Assembly: GCA_007127255.1 (NCBI GenBank)
Contig: SKZS01000030.1
Location: forward strand, 1-14,359
Reading direction: 5' to 3'
Source: Syntrophomonadaceae bacterium
Lineage (GTDB): Bacteria > Bacillota > Dethiobacteria > DTU022
Length of the DNA stretch: 14,359 nucleotides
How positions within the stretch are numbered: the first letter of the stretch is position 1; every line of letters begins with the position of its first letter. Of this stretch, positions 7,729-13,751 are shown one piece after another. Both the position numbers and the translations under genes were made by a program. A model generated the notes under the pieces. That model searched no databases, was not told the DNA's origin, and saw only the letters and a list, made by a program, of their open reading frames with translations.

Positions 7729-7736
7729 CTCCTCCC
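7729..7736 (-). promoter_or_regulatory. Shine-Dalgarno site that fixes the guaB start
   Basis: GGGAGGAG on the minus strand lies 6 nt before TTG 7722 and inside the codons that would follow ATG 7740. This decides for the TTG and the N-terminus MQADRFLYEG. Confidence 0.8.
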
Positions 7737-7766
7737 GCATTTTTAGTCATCTAGTTGATTGAAGTG

Positions 7767-7795
7767 ATCATAACAAACGCCCCTGTTAGTGTCAA
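7767..7795 (-). promoter_or_regulatory. sigma-A promoter of guaB
   Basis: On the minus strand, TTGACA (7790-7795) and TATGAT (7767-7772) are separated by exactly 17 nt. The expected start near 7760 gives a leader of about 38 nt to the TTG. Confidence 0.87.
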
Positions 7796-7868
7796 CCACA
7801 ACCGTCAGCAGGATAATTGGCCCTCAAAAACGAATCAAGTAAATAAATATTATTGAGGAGGACATACC

Positions 7869-8636
7869 TTGCCTTACTTGGAATTTGACAATCATCGTTA
7901 CTACTACGCAGGCGATCTAAACCGTGAAGGATTGCCCCTGATATTCTGCCACGGGTCAGGAGGCAGGCATCACCACTGGCTTTATCAGCTGAAGTTTTTA
8001 AAAGATGAAGCAAACCCAATTGCTGTTGACCTCCCCGGGCATGGGCGCTCAGGAGGAACTCCTGCCAATACTGTTACTTCTTACAGGGAGTGGCTTTACA
8101 GGTTTTATAAAGCAGCAGGTGTCGGGCCATTGGTATTAGCGGGCCACTCCATGGGAGGAGCAGTAGCGCTCGATTTCGCATTAAATTACCCTGCTGATGT
8201 GCTGGGGCTTATCCTGGTCGGTAGTGGCGGGCGGCTGCGGGTACTTCCAGCTTTTTTGGACGAACTAGCCAAGGGATCTGTGCCTGAATCTATTTCCGAA
8301 TTCCTGTACGGCCCCGCCGCCTCTAAGGAACTGCTGCAAAAAGGGCAGGAAGAAATTAAGAGCACTGCTGCTTCAGTTTATTATGCCGATTTTAGCGCCT
8401 GCGATAAATTTGATGTGATGGAAGAGCTTCCCCGTATCGAGCAACCGGCACTAATGATCTGTGGCAGCGAAGACAGCCTGACCCCTGTTAAATACAGCCG
8501 TTACCTCGAGGATAAACTGCCCCTGGGACAGGTTGAAGTTATTGAAGGAGCAGGACACATGGTAATGCTCGAAAAGCCGGATCAGGTTAACCTGGCCATT
8601 TCTAACTTTTTTAAGCAGTTCAAAGACAGTGCGTGA
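7869..8636 (+). CDS. alpha/beta-fold hydrolase
   Basis: A 255-residue alpha/beta hydrolase with a complete triad: Ser94 in GHSMGG, Asp202 in GSEDSLTP and His230 in GAGHMVMLEKP. The oxyanion loop is HGSGG (28-32), and DLPGHGRSGG follows the next strand. A short cap lies between about 125 and 185. No signal peptide or membrane segment is seen, so it is cytosolic. Members hydrolyse esters, thioesters, lactones or C-C bonds; the sequence does not show which. TTG is the start, with GAGGAGG (7855-7861) 7 nt upstream. It runs opposite to guaB and recR and is followed 50 nt later by the DUF3786 gene, so the two probably form an operon. Only a weak promoter candidate is seen (TTGGCC at 7817, TAAATA at 7840, spacing 17). 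Confidence 0.9.
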   Translation: MPYLEFDNHRYYYAGDLNREGLPLIFCHGSGGRHHHWLYQLKFLKDEANPIAVDLPGHGRSGGTPANTVTSYREWLYRFYKAAGVGPLVLAGHSMGGAVALDFALNYPADVLGLILVGSGGRLRVLPAFLDELAKGSVPESISEFLYGPAASKELLQKGQEEIKSTAASVYYADFSACDKFDVMEELPRIEQPALMICGSEDSLTPVKYSRYLEDKLPLGQVEVIEGAGHMVMLEKPDQVNLAISNFFKQFKDSA

Positions 8637-8686
8637 GCTAAAAAGATACGACATATCACTGTAAGAACATACCGAAGGAGGAGAGC

Positions 8687-9304
8687 ATGGAAAAAAAACG
8701 CAGTTTTTTTAATCTGGAAGAAACCTTAAAACAAGCAGTAGAAAACTTTGCGGCCCTGGATCCTGCTGAAATAGCCGTAAACGCCGGTGTTGAATTAAGT
8801 AAAGACAAATTAAGCCTGAAAGTAACCTTTATTCAGCAAGACTTCCTGGTTTACCATCCCGGGGGACAGGTAAAAACCAGGGAAGGGGAGGATGCTTCGA
8901 TTTACCTGGCAATCATTATACTGCACTACCTGGTAACTGCAGACGGCAAGCCGCTCACCGGTCGCTGGATTGCCTACCGTCACCTGCCGGGCGGAGATAT
9001 TTATATCGAACCCTTTCAAAAGAGGGCTGTAATTCCGTTTTTAAAAACTTTCGGCGACAGGCCGGCAGATTTTCAAAAAGCAGCTTTAGCCCTGGGCGGC
9101 TACCAGCTTGACATAAGTGGAATAAGCATGGTTATACCTGTACTGCCGCGCGTGCCTGTTTGTTTTACAATCTGGCCCGGTGATGAGGAGATACAAACCT
9201 CGGCAAATATTCTCTTTGATGAAGCCGCTCCATCATACCTGCCGACAGAAGACTATGCCCACCTGCCGGCAATAGTTAACGGGGCAATGAAGGGCAAGTA
9301 TTAA
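8687..9304 (+). CDS. DUF3786-domain protein of unknown function
   Basis: A 205-residue soluble protein that I recognise as DUF3786 from its middle and end: LHYLVTADGKPLTGRW, the YRHLPGG segment, a Phe/Gly block at about 117-124, then LPRVPVCFTIWPGDEE and ILFDEAAPSYLPTED near the C-terminus. These proteins are found mainly in strict anaerobes; from memory some are fused to or encoded near Fe-S or corrinoid proteins of one-carbon metabolism, but no such partner is present here. The protein has no CxxC motif, signal peptide or membrane helix. AAGGAGG (8675-8681) lies 5 nt before the ATG. It follows the hydrolase gene closely, and its stop codon overlaps that of convergent recR by 4 nt, with no terminator between them. 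The biochemical role is unknown. Confidence 0.85.
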   Translation: MEKKRSFFNLEETLKQAVENFAALDPAEIAVNAGVELSKDKLSLKVTFIQQDFLVYHPGGQVKTREGEDASIYLAIIILHYLVTADGKPLTGRWIAYRHLPGGDIYIEPFQKRAVIPFLKTFGDRPADFQKAALALGGYQLDISGISMVIPVLPRVPVCFTIWPGDEEIQTSANILFDEAAPSYLPTEDYAHLPAIVNGAMKGKY

Positions 9305-9897
9305 ATAACCCTGCGGCCGTCAAGAGCACGGCTCAGGGTGAGGTCATCGGCATATTCAATGTCTCCTCCAACAGGCAGGCCGAAAGCTATCCTTGTAACC
9401 CTGACCGAAAGAGGGTTTAACAGTCTGGCCAGGTATCCCGCAGTAGCGTCACCTTCAACATTGGGATTGGTTGCAATAATCACTTCTCGGATTTCACTTT
9501 CTCTAATACGCGAAACCAGCCGGTCCAACTTAAGTTCTTCGGGACCGATCCCATCGAGAGGAGAAAGAGCCCCATGCAGCACATGGTAGAGTCCGCTGTA
9601 CTGACCGGTTCTTTCCAGGACAAGGACATCCCGCGGTTCCTGGACGACACATAGCAGGTTATTATCACGCTTCGAATCACTGCAGTATATGCACAAATCC
9701 GTCTCAGCCAGGCTGCCGCAGGTTTGACAAAAGCCCAGTTTATCTTTAGCATCCACCATAGCCCTGGCGATGGCGACTACATCCTCACGTGAACAGCCCA
9801 GCAAATAGAAAGCGATCCTCTGGGCCGATTTCTGCCCGATTCCGGGAAAGCGGGTTAGAGCTTCAACTAGTTTTTTTAGATGACCGGGATAAACCAT
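9301..9897 (-). CDS. recR: recombination mediator protein RecR
   Basis: A 198-residue RecR, full length. It forms a ring-shaped DNA clamp and works with RecO and RecF to load RecA at gaps. Visible: helix-hairpin-helix FPGIGQKSAQRIAF (17-30), a Cys4 zinc finger (C57, C60, C69, C72), and a Toprim domain (about 80-175) with VVQEPRDV, YHVLHGALSPLDGIGP and IATNPNVEGDATA. The ATG at 9897 is the only conventional start: an in-frame TAA stands at 9919-9921 with no other start codon between. The best Shine-Dalgarno (AGGAGG, 9913-9918) is 15 nt away, an unusually long spacing; a weaker AGG lies nearer. It is last in the dnaX-ybaB-recR operon, the standard bacterial arrangement. Confidence 0.97.
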   Translation of the reverse strand: MVYPGHLKKLVEALTRFPGIGQKSAQRIAFYLLGCSREDVVAIARAMVDAKDKLGFCQTCGSLAETDLCIYCSDSKRDNNLLCVVQEPRDVLVLERTGQYSGLYHVLHGALSPLDGIGPEELKLDRLVSRIRESEIREVIIATNPNVEGDATAGYLARLLNPLSVRVTRIAFGLPVGGDIEYADDLTLSRALDGRRVI

Positions 9898-9925
9898 CGG
9901 TTTGCCTGGCGGCCTCCTTTAGATG

Positions 9926-10246
9926 CTAAAACATTCCAGGGGGAAGATTCATTCCGCCTGTCAGTTTCTGCATTTCTGACGATACCATTTCATCAACCCG
10001 GTTAAACGCTTCGTTAACTGCGGCAATAATCATATCTTCCAGCATTTCGCGGTTATCCTCATCCATAGCTTCGGGATCGATCTGCAGAGAAACCAGCTGC
10101 TTCTGGCCGTTGGCCACAACCCGCACTGCTCCACCCCCGCTTGAACTCTCAACTGTTTTTTCAGACAGTTCTTCCTGCAGTCTGCTCATTTCAGCCTGAG
10201 CTTTCTGCAGTTGTTTCATCATTTTATTCATTCCACCGTTAGGCAT
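9926..10246 (-). CDS. ybaB: YbaB/EbfC family nucleoid-associated protein
   Basis: A 106-residue protein of the YbaB/EbfC family: small dimeric tweezer-shaped DNA-binding proteins bound to the nucleoid. The N-terminal helix is charged and Met/Gln-rich (MNKMMKQLQKAQAEMSRLQEEL). It is followed by the conserved GGGAVRVVANGQ strand, PEAMDEDNREMLEDMI, and the C-terminal MQKLTGGMNLPPGMF typical of the family. The ATG has AGGAGG 7 nt upstream, placed directly after the dnaX stop, so the two genes are probably translationally linked. The dnaX-ybaB-recR order is conserved widely in bacteria and suggests a role around replication and repair, although the exact function remains unclear. Confidence 0.95.
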   Translation of the reverse strand: MPNGGMNKMMKQLQKAQAEMSRLQEELSEKTVESSSGGGAVRVVANGQKQLVSLQIDPEAMDEDNREMLEDMIIAAVNEAFNRVDEMVSSEMQKLTGGMNLPPGMF

Positions 10247-10260
10247 CGGCTAACCTCCTC

Positions 10261-12024
10261 TCACTCTGAATCAATTAAATTGCCCCCGAACAGTTCCATT
10301 GCTTCTTCCGCTCCCGTTGATTTATTTGTTTTCGGCCGCTCTTTCTCTTCTTTTGGTCCAACATCCGGGGCAGAATCAGAAGCAGAATCGGGATCAGTAA
10401 CAGGCTCTGCTTTCCCGGAAGCGCTGCTTCTTTTAACTTCACCTTCAACAATCTCCGCTTTTATAGTAACCGGCACTCCACAAAATGCAGAAAATACTTC
10501 CTCGACTGTTTTACGGTGACTATTTTCCAATATCCTAATCTGGTGAATTGTATATTCACTGCTATATTCCAGCCGGACCATGTTACCGCGGCATTCGCCA
10601 AGAACAGCTGGATCCAGCCAGGCAGCAGTACTTTTCTGTCTTCTCTTAATCTCCTGCAGAATGCGGGGCCAGGCTTCTTTGAATTTGGCGGTATGATTTT
10701 CGACAGCTTCTTTTCCTGCAACGTCAGAAGTATCTTCGGCAGGACCCGGCCTTTTTTCTGCATCGGCAGCCCGGGAGCGCTCATGACGCTCCGCCTCTGA
10801 TTGTGCTTTTCCTTCCCTTGTATCCTCAGCTTTCTGCCTATCTGCTGTCATTTCAGCATTTTGCGTTATTTTAGCTGTATCAGGATCAGGTTGCTCAACG
10901 GCAGCAGAATATAAAACAGAAACTGGTTTCAAGCGACCGTGCAGCAGCCTGATCAGCCGGATAAAAGCCACTTCTAAAATATACTGGGGGAAGTGAGCAT
11001 GACGTAATTCAGAGCTTACTTCATGTAAGAGTTCGACTGCATCAAGAAGAAGATGCTTCTCTACTTTTCCATGATACCTGGATACAACCTGTTCAAAACC
11101 ATGTGCGTTGCTTCCAGCCTGCTTTCCGTTGCTTTCATTTTCAAGAAGAAGGCGGGTAAAAATAAAGGTTAAGTCGCGTATAAATAAGTTGAGATCCCGT
11201 CCGCTGTAAACCACCTGCTCGATAATTGAAAGACCTGTATCAAGATCATTCTCTACAGCAGCCTTAACCAGGGTTCCGATCGTCTCAATCATTGTCGCCC
11301 CGGTTACTATGCGAACCTGAGTGGCTTCAATTTTTTCTTCTTCGTAAGCCGAACACTGCTCAAGTATACCAAGAGCATCACGCAGTGAGCCATCTGCAAG
11401 GCGGGCAATTAATGTAACCGCTTCACTGTCGGCCTGCCAGTTTTCCTGTTCCAGAATATGTTCCAGGTGCTGTCTGATTTGATCGACAGTAAGCAGGTGA
11501 AAATCAAAGCGCTGGCATCTTGAAACGATAGTCGATGGAAGACGGGAGGGGTCGGTAGTTGCCAGGATAAAAACAACATTTGGCGGAGGCTCTTCCAGGG
11601 TTTTAAGAAAAGCGTTGCAGGCTTCGGGAGTCAGCATATGCGCTTCATCAATTATATACACCTTGTAGCGGCTTTCACCGCTGGCAAAACGGCTTCTTTC
11701 TCTCAATTCACGGATTTCGTCAATACCGCGGTTTGATGCTGCATCCATTTCAATAACATCGATCGAAACTCCAGCCGCAATATTTTTACAGGGAACGCAC
11801 TTCCCGCAGGGTTCAGCAACAGGATATTGCTCACAATTCATGGCCCTGGAAAGGATCTTGGCTGCAGTAGTTTTCCCGGTTCCCCGGGGACCGCAGAATA
11901 GATAAGCGTGTGCAAGGTGATCACTGCACAGGGCATTGCTAAGCGTACGGGTTATATGCTCCTGCCCTGTCATATCCTTGAAGTTTAAAGGGCGGCGGCG
12001 GCGGTAAAGGCTGAGATAAGACAC
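10261..12024 (-). CDS. dnaX: DNA polymerase III subunit gamma/tau
   Basis: A 587-residue clamp-loader ATPase. Domain I has GPRGTGKTT (Walker A, 45-53), zinc cysteines C64, C73, C76 and C79, DEAH in IIDEAHML (Walker B, about 124-131) and SRC (168-170). The AAA+ lid and the oligomerising domain III follow to about residue 370. A charged, low-complexity linker (roughly 375-440, rich in Glu, Arg, Ala) leads to a C-terminal part resembling the tau domain that binds the polymerase (FKEAWPRIL, then a KH-like fold). The start is GTG at 12024, with AGAGGTG about 10 nt upstream. It lies 16 nt after the ACT-domain gene and ahead of ybaB-recR. I see no convincing frameshift site for a separate gamma form. 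Confidence 0.97.
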   Translation of the reverse strand: MSYLSLYRRRRPLNFKDMTGQEHITRTLSNALCSDHLAHAYLFCGPRGTGKTTAAKILSRAMNCEQYPVAEPCGKCVPCKNIAAGVSIDVIEMDAASNRGIDEIRELRERSRFASGESRYKVYIIDEAHMLTPEACNAFLKTLEEPPPNVVFILATTDPSRLPSTIVSRCQRFDFHLLTVDQIRQHLEHILEQENWQADSEAVTLIARLADGSLRDALGILEQCSAYEEEKIEATQVRIVTGATMIETIGTLVKAAVENDLDTGLSIIEQVVYSGRDLNLFIRDLTFIFTRLLLENESNGKQAGSNAHGFEQVVSRYHGKVEKHLLLDAVELLHEVSSELRHAHFPQYILEVAFIRLIRLLHGRLKPVSVLYSAAVEQPDPDTAKITQNAEMTADRQKAEDTREGKAQSEAERHERSRAADAEKRPGPAEDTSDVAGKEAVENHTAKFKEAWPRILQEIKRRQKSTAAWLDPAVLGECRGNMVRLEYSSEYTIHQIRILENSHRKTVEEVFSAFCGVPVTIKAEIVEGEVKRSSASGKAEPVTDPDSASDSAPDVGPKEEKERPKTNKSTGAEEAMELFGGNLIDSE

Positions 12025-12040
12025 AGGATCAAAACACCTC

Positions 12041-12469
12041 TTAAGTCTCTCGAATTATAGTCGCAACTGTACCCAGGGCCCTGATCGCTTTTTCCAAATT
12101 CTCCTGCTTAACCAAAATATAATCTGTCTCATAGGTAGATATTACAAATACAGTAATTCCATCAGCAGCCAGCGGATTGAGCAGTGAAGATAAAATACCG
12201 ACCACGTTAAAGTCCAACAAACCTTGAACCTTAAAAGCGCGAAAACCTTTTTCTGAAGGATAGTCAGCCGGAATTAGTTCTTCCCTGCATACTATAGAGG
12301 TTTCATCAACCGTTCTGGTCAGAGAGAAAAAAGTGCCGCTTTTTATCAGCCAATCCGGATACGGCATCTCATTTTTAAAGCGACAGACCCCCAGCCTTTC
12401 AGGCAGAATGGTCAGAACTACATCTTCTTCAATATAATTAATGGCCGTGCACCTACCTTTGATCGACAC
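12041..12469 (-). CDS. ACT-domain protein (tandem ACT_7-like)
   Basis: A protein of about 130-142 residues with two ACT-like repeats. The first holds LTILPERLGVCRF and PYPDWL; the second is the clear ACT_7 signature GFRAFKVQGLLDFNVVG followed by SSLLNPLAADGITVFVIST and TDYILVKQENL. Such small stand-alone ACT proteins are thought to bind amino acids, but no partner enzyme is encoded here. The start is doubtful. GTG 12469 is the only ATG/GTG/TTG upstream of the conserved core, but it lies inside the SRP RNA and its Shine-Dalgarno-like GGAG directly abuts it. Conserved sequence begins about 18 codons later, where only non-standard codons (ATT at 12442 or 12433, CTG at 12415) are available. The 16-nt gap to dnaX indicates cotranscription. 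Confidence 0.8.
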   Translation of the reverse strand: MSIKGRCTAINYIEEDVVLTILPERLGVCRFKNEMPYPDWLIKSGTFFSLTRTVDETSIVCREELIPADYPSEKGFRAFKVQGLLDFNVVGILSSLLNPLAADGITVFVISTYETDYILVKQENLEKAIRALGTVATIIRET

Positions 12470-12711
12470 CTCCAGGCGCTTACCAGGCAGTTAGCTCCTT
12501 CCCGGCGCTCCCGTGGCACCCGCAAATAATCACTTACCGCTGCTTCCTTCCGGACCTGACGGGGTTCATGAACTTGCGCCGCACGGGACCGGGCCATCGA
12601 CACCACTTACCAGGCGCAGACCCTGAAGATGCGCGACCGGGGGCAGGAATTAAACCCCGCTCTAGCGGATTGCGGGTTCAGGGCACCGCTACCTCCCCGT
12701 CTAGCACGGCC
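12443..12711 (-). ncRNA. ffs: signal recognition particle RNA, Bacillus-type large form (4.5S/scRNA equivalent)
   Basis: About 269 nt, the size of the Bacillus-type SRP RNA with an Alu domain. The ends pair perfectly over 8 nt (GGCCGTGC at 12704-12711 with GCACGGCC at 12443-12450), defining the termini. The 5' region has the Alu-domain signature GGGGAGGTAGCGGTGCCCTG. The apical S domain is visible as GTCAGGTCCGGAAGGAAGCAGC (12542-12563 region), with the GGAA tetraloop and Ffh-binding internal loop. Helix 5 can be traced: CCCGTG/CACGGG, CCCGG/CCGGG and CTTCAGG/CCTGGAG. The RNA with Ffh targets membrane and secreted proteins cotranslationally. It sits between tadA and dnaX as in B. subtilis. 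No promoter or terminator of its own is visible; it is probably processed from a transcript starting before tRNA-Ser(GGA). Confidence 0.94.
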
Positions 12712-12723
12712 AAACCATAAAAA

Positions 12724-12819
12724 TGGCGGAGAGAGAGGGATTCGAACCCTCGAGACAGGGTTTTGCCCCATCTACTCGCTTTCCAGGCGAGCGCCTTCGA
12801 CCAACTCAGCCATCTCTCC
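12724..12819 (-). tRNA. tRNA-Ser (anticodon GGA)
   Basis: A full cloverleaf: acceptor GGAGAGA/TCTCTCC, anticodon stem CTCGC/GCGAG around loop CTGGAAA (anticodon GGA, reading UCC and UCU), a long class II variable arm typical of serine, and T arm GAGGG-TTCGAAT-CCCTC. The discriminator is G and the CCA end is encoded. It lies 12 nt upstream of the SRP RNA on the same strand and is preceded by a sigma-A promoter. Confidence 0.97.
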
Positions 12820-12849
12820 ACGCCAAACTATATAATCTTGCCGAAAATA

Positions 12850-12878
12850 ATTATACAATGAAAACTGCTCATTTTCAA
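12850..12878 (-). promoter_or_regulatory. sigma-A promoter of tRNA-Ser(GGA)-SRP RNA unit
   Basis: On the minus strand, TTGAAA (12873-12878) and TATAAT (12850-12855) are separated by 17 nt. The predicted start is about 24 nt before the tRNA 5' end. A 6-bp inverted repeat (TGAAAA/TTTTCA) overlaps the -35 and the spacer. It is the only good promoter I see ahead of the SRP RNA, ACT gene and dnaX. Confidence 0.82.
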
Positions 12879-13012
12879 CCGCACCAGCCAATTAATGTCT
12901 GGACCTGATTACCAAAACAGGGTTGATGATAGTGTACAGTTTCTCAGTATACGGCTGGCAGCTCTGGCTTTATGCATCAGCTTTAAAAAAATAAGTTCTT
13001 CTTGCGAAACAG

Positions 13013-13047
13013 AAAAAAGAGTTTCGGGGAGAGTCTCCCTGAAACCC
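13013..13047 (-). terminator. intrinsic terminator of tRNA-Ser(CGA)
   Basis: On the minus strand, GGGTTTC (13041-13047) pairs with GAAACTC (13019-13025), with one G-U pair, continued inward by GGGAGA/TCTCCC past a mismatch. A run of six T follows (13013-13018). It lies 20 nt after the tRNA CCA end, separating this tRNA from the next promoter. Confidence 0.85.
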
Positions 13048-13066
13048 TTTTTCCAAAATTGTTCTC

Positions 13067-13156
13067 TGGCGGAGAGAGTGGGATTCGAACCCACGGTGCC
13101 TTGCGGCACACACGATTTCGAGTCGTGCGCCTTCGACCGGACTCGGCCATCTCTCC
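13067..13156 (-). tRNA. tRNA-Ser (anticodon CGA)
   Basis: A complete class II tRNA: acceptor GGAGAGA/TCTCTCC, anticodon stem CACGA/TCGTG around loop CTCGAAA (anticodon CGA, reading UCG), a long GC-rich variable arm (GTGCCGCAAGGCAC) and T arm GTGGG-TTCGAAT-CCCAC. The discriminator is G and CCA is encoded. Acceptor stem and D-arm start match the neighbouring tRNA-Ser(GGA), as expected for substrates of one seryl-tRNA synthetase. It has its own promoter and terminator. Confidence 0.97.
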
Positions 13157-13168
13157 CGGTCAAGTTAT

Positions 13169-13198
13169 ATATTACAACAGGGTATCACTTTTTGTAAA
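13169..13198 (-). promoter_or_regulatory. probable promoter of tRNA-Ser(CGA)
   Basis: On the minus strand, TTTACA (13193-13198) and TAATAT (13169-13174) are separated by 18 nt, in the 50-nt gap between the tadA stop and the tRNA. Both hexamers are close to consensus; a one-step shift to an overlapping TATATA is possible. Confidence 0.65.
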
Positions 13199-13206
13199 GA
13201 TTAGCA

Positions 13207-13668
13207 TCATCCACGCCGTTTTTTAAAAAAGCTCTGCAGCAAGGCAGCACATTCCGCTTCCAGTATTCCACTGCTAACTTCCAGGCGGTGATTCAACCTT
13301 TTATCTCTTACGAGATCATAAAGTGTGCCGGCTGCTCCGCCTTTTGGATCAACCGTCCCGTAAACAAGGCGATCGAGGCGGGCCATAACCATTGCCCCGG
13401 CACACATCGGACACGGTTCAAGAGTAACATAGAGAGTGCAGCCGCCTAAACGCCAGCCCCCCAGCAATGAACCAGCCTGGCGGATAACTAATATTTCTGC
13501 GTGTGCTGCAGCGTCATTGAGTTCTTCGCGGCGGTTACGATCAGCAGAGAGAACCTGTCCATCTTTAACCAGGACAGCACCTATAGGGACCTCACCACAG
13601 CGGGCAGCTTCTTCGGCCAGCCTGAGAGCCTCACCCATATGCTTTTCATCAGGTAATAAAGACATCAT
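13207..13668 (-). CDS. tadA: tRNA-specific adenosine deaminase TadA
   Basis: A 153-residue deaminase that converts A34 to inosine in tRNA-Arg(ACG), using a zinc-activated water. Visible: HAE at 56-58 (zinc ligand and catalytic Glu), PCPMCAGA at 85-92 (two zinc cysteines), GEVPIGAVLV (25-34) and YGTVDPKGGAAGTLYDLV, which separates TadA from guanine and cytidine deaminases. Two tandem ATG codons occur at the start; GGTGA upstream gives better spacing to the second (13665), so the protein may begin MSLLPDEKH. A terminator of the preceding gene lies only about 24 nt upstream, leaving no clear promoter. It lies upstream of the tRNA/SRP RNA cluster and dnaX, as yaaJ does in B. subtilis. Confidence 0.96.
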   Translation of the reverse strand: MMSLLPDEKHMGEALRLAEEAARCGEVPIGAVLVKDGQVLSADRNRREELNDAAAHAEILVIRQAGSLLGGWRLGGCTLYVTLEPCPMCAGAMVMARLDRLVYGTVDPKGGAAGTLYDLVRDKRLNHRLEVSSGILEAECAALLQSFFKKRRG

Positions 13669-13691
13669 GCTTCACCGTAATTCCTTTTCTG

Positions 13692-13716
13692 TAAAAGAAA
13701 GCCCCCGGACGGGGGC
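13692..13716 (-). terminator. intrinsic terminator after the zinc-ribbon membrane protein gene
   Basis: On the minus strand, GCCCCC (13711-13716) and GGGGGC (13701-13706) form a 6-bp GC stem with a 4-nt loop, followed by TTTCTTTTA (13692-13700). It starts about 35 nt after the stop codon of the preceding gene. Confidence 0.85.
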
Positions 13717-13751
13717 CTTCCTGCATAAAGATGTTGATGATTTAGACAGAT

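Noticed and set aside
7723..7740. ATG at 7740 as the guaB start
   Set aside because: Its first codons are the Shine-Dalgarno of TTG 7722, and the extra six residues are not typical of the family.
7723..7766. Purine riboswitch or attenuator before guaB
   Set aside because: The leader of about 38 nt is too short and shows no terminator hairpin.
11325..11345. A-run in dnaX as a programmed frameshift site for a gamma subunit
   Set aside because: Only six A in the sense strand, no hairpin or internal Shine-Dalgarno seen at the expected place, and it lies within the AAA+/domain III region rather than after it.
12460..12617. Direct repeat within the SRP RNA (ATCGACACC and CCAGGCGC blocks at 12462-12479 and 12596-12617)
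   Set aside because: Both copies belong to opposite strands of helix 5, which is built from near-self-complementary GCGC and CCTGG blocks, so the likeness is a by-product of the fold.
12629..13226. Several plus- and minus-strand open frames of 60-100 codons
   Set aside because: They run across the SRP RNA and the two tRNA-Ser genes; their peptide similarity to many database proteins would come from translated tRNA sequence.
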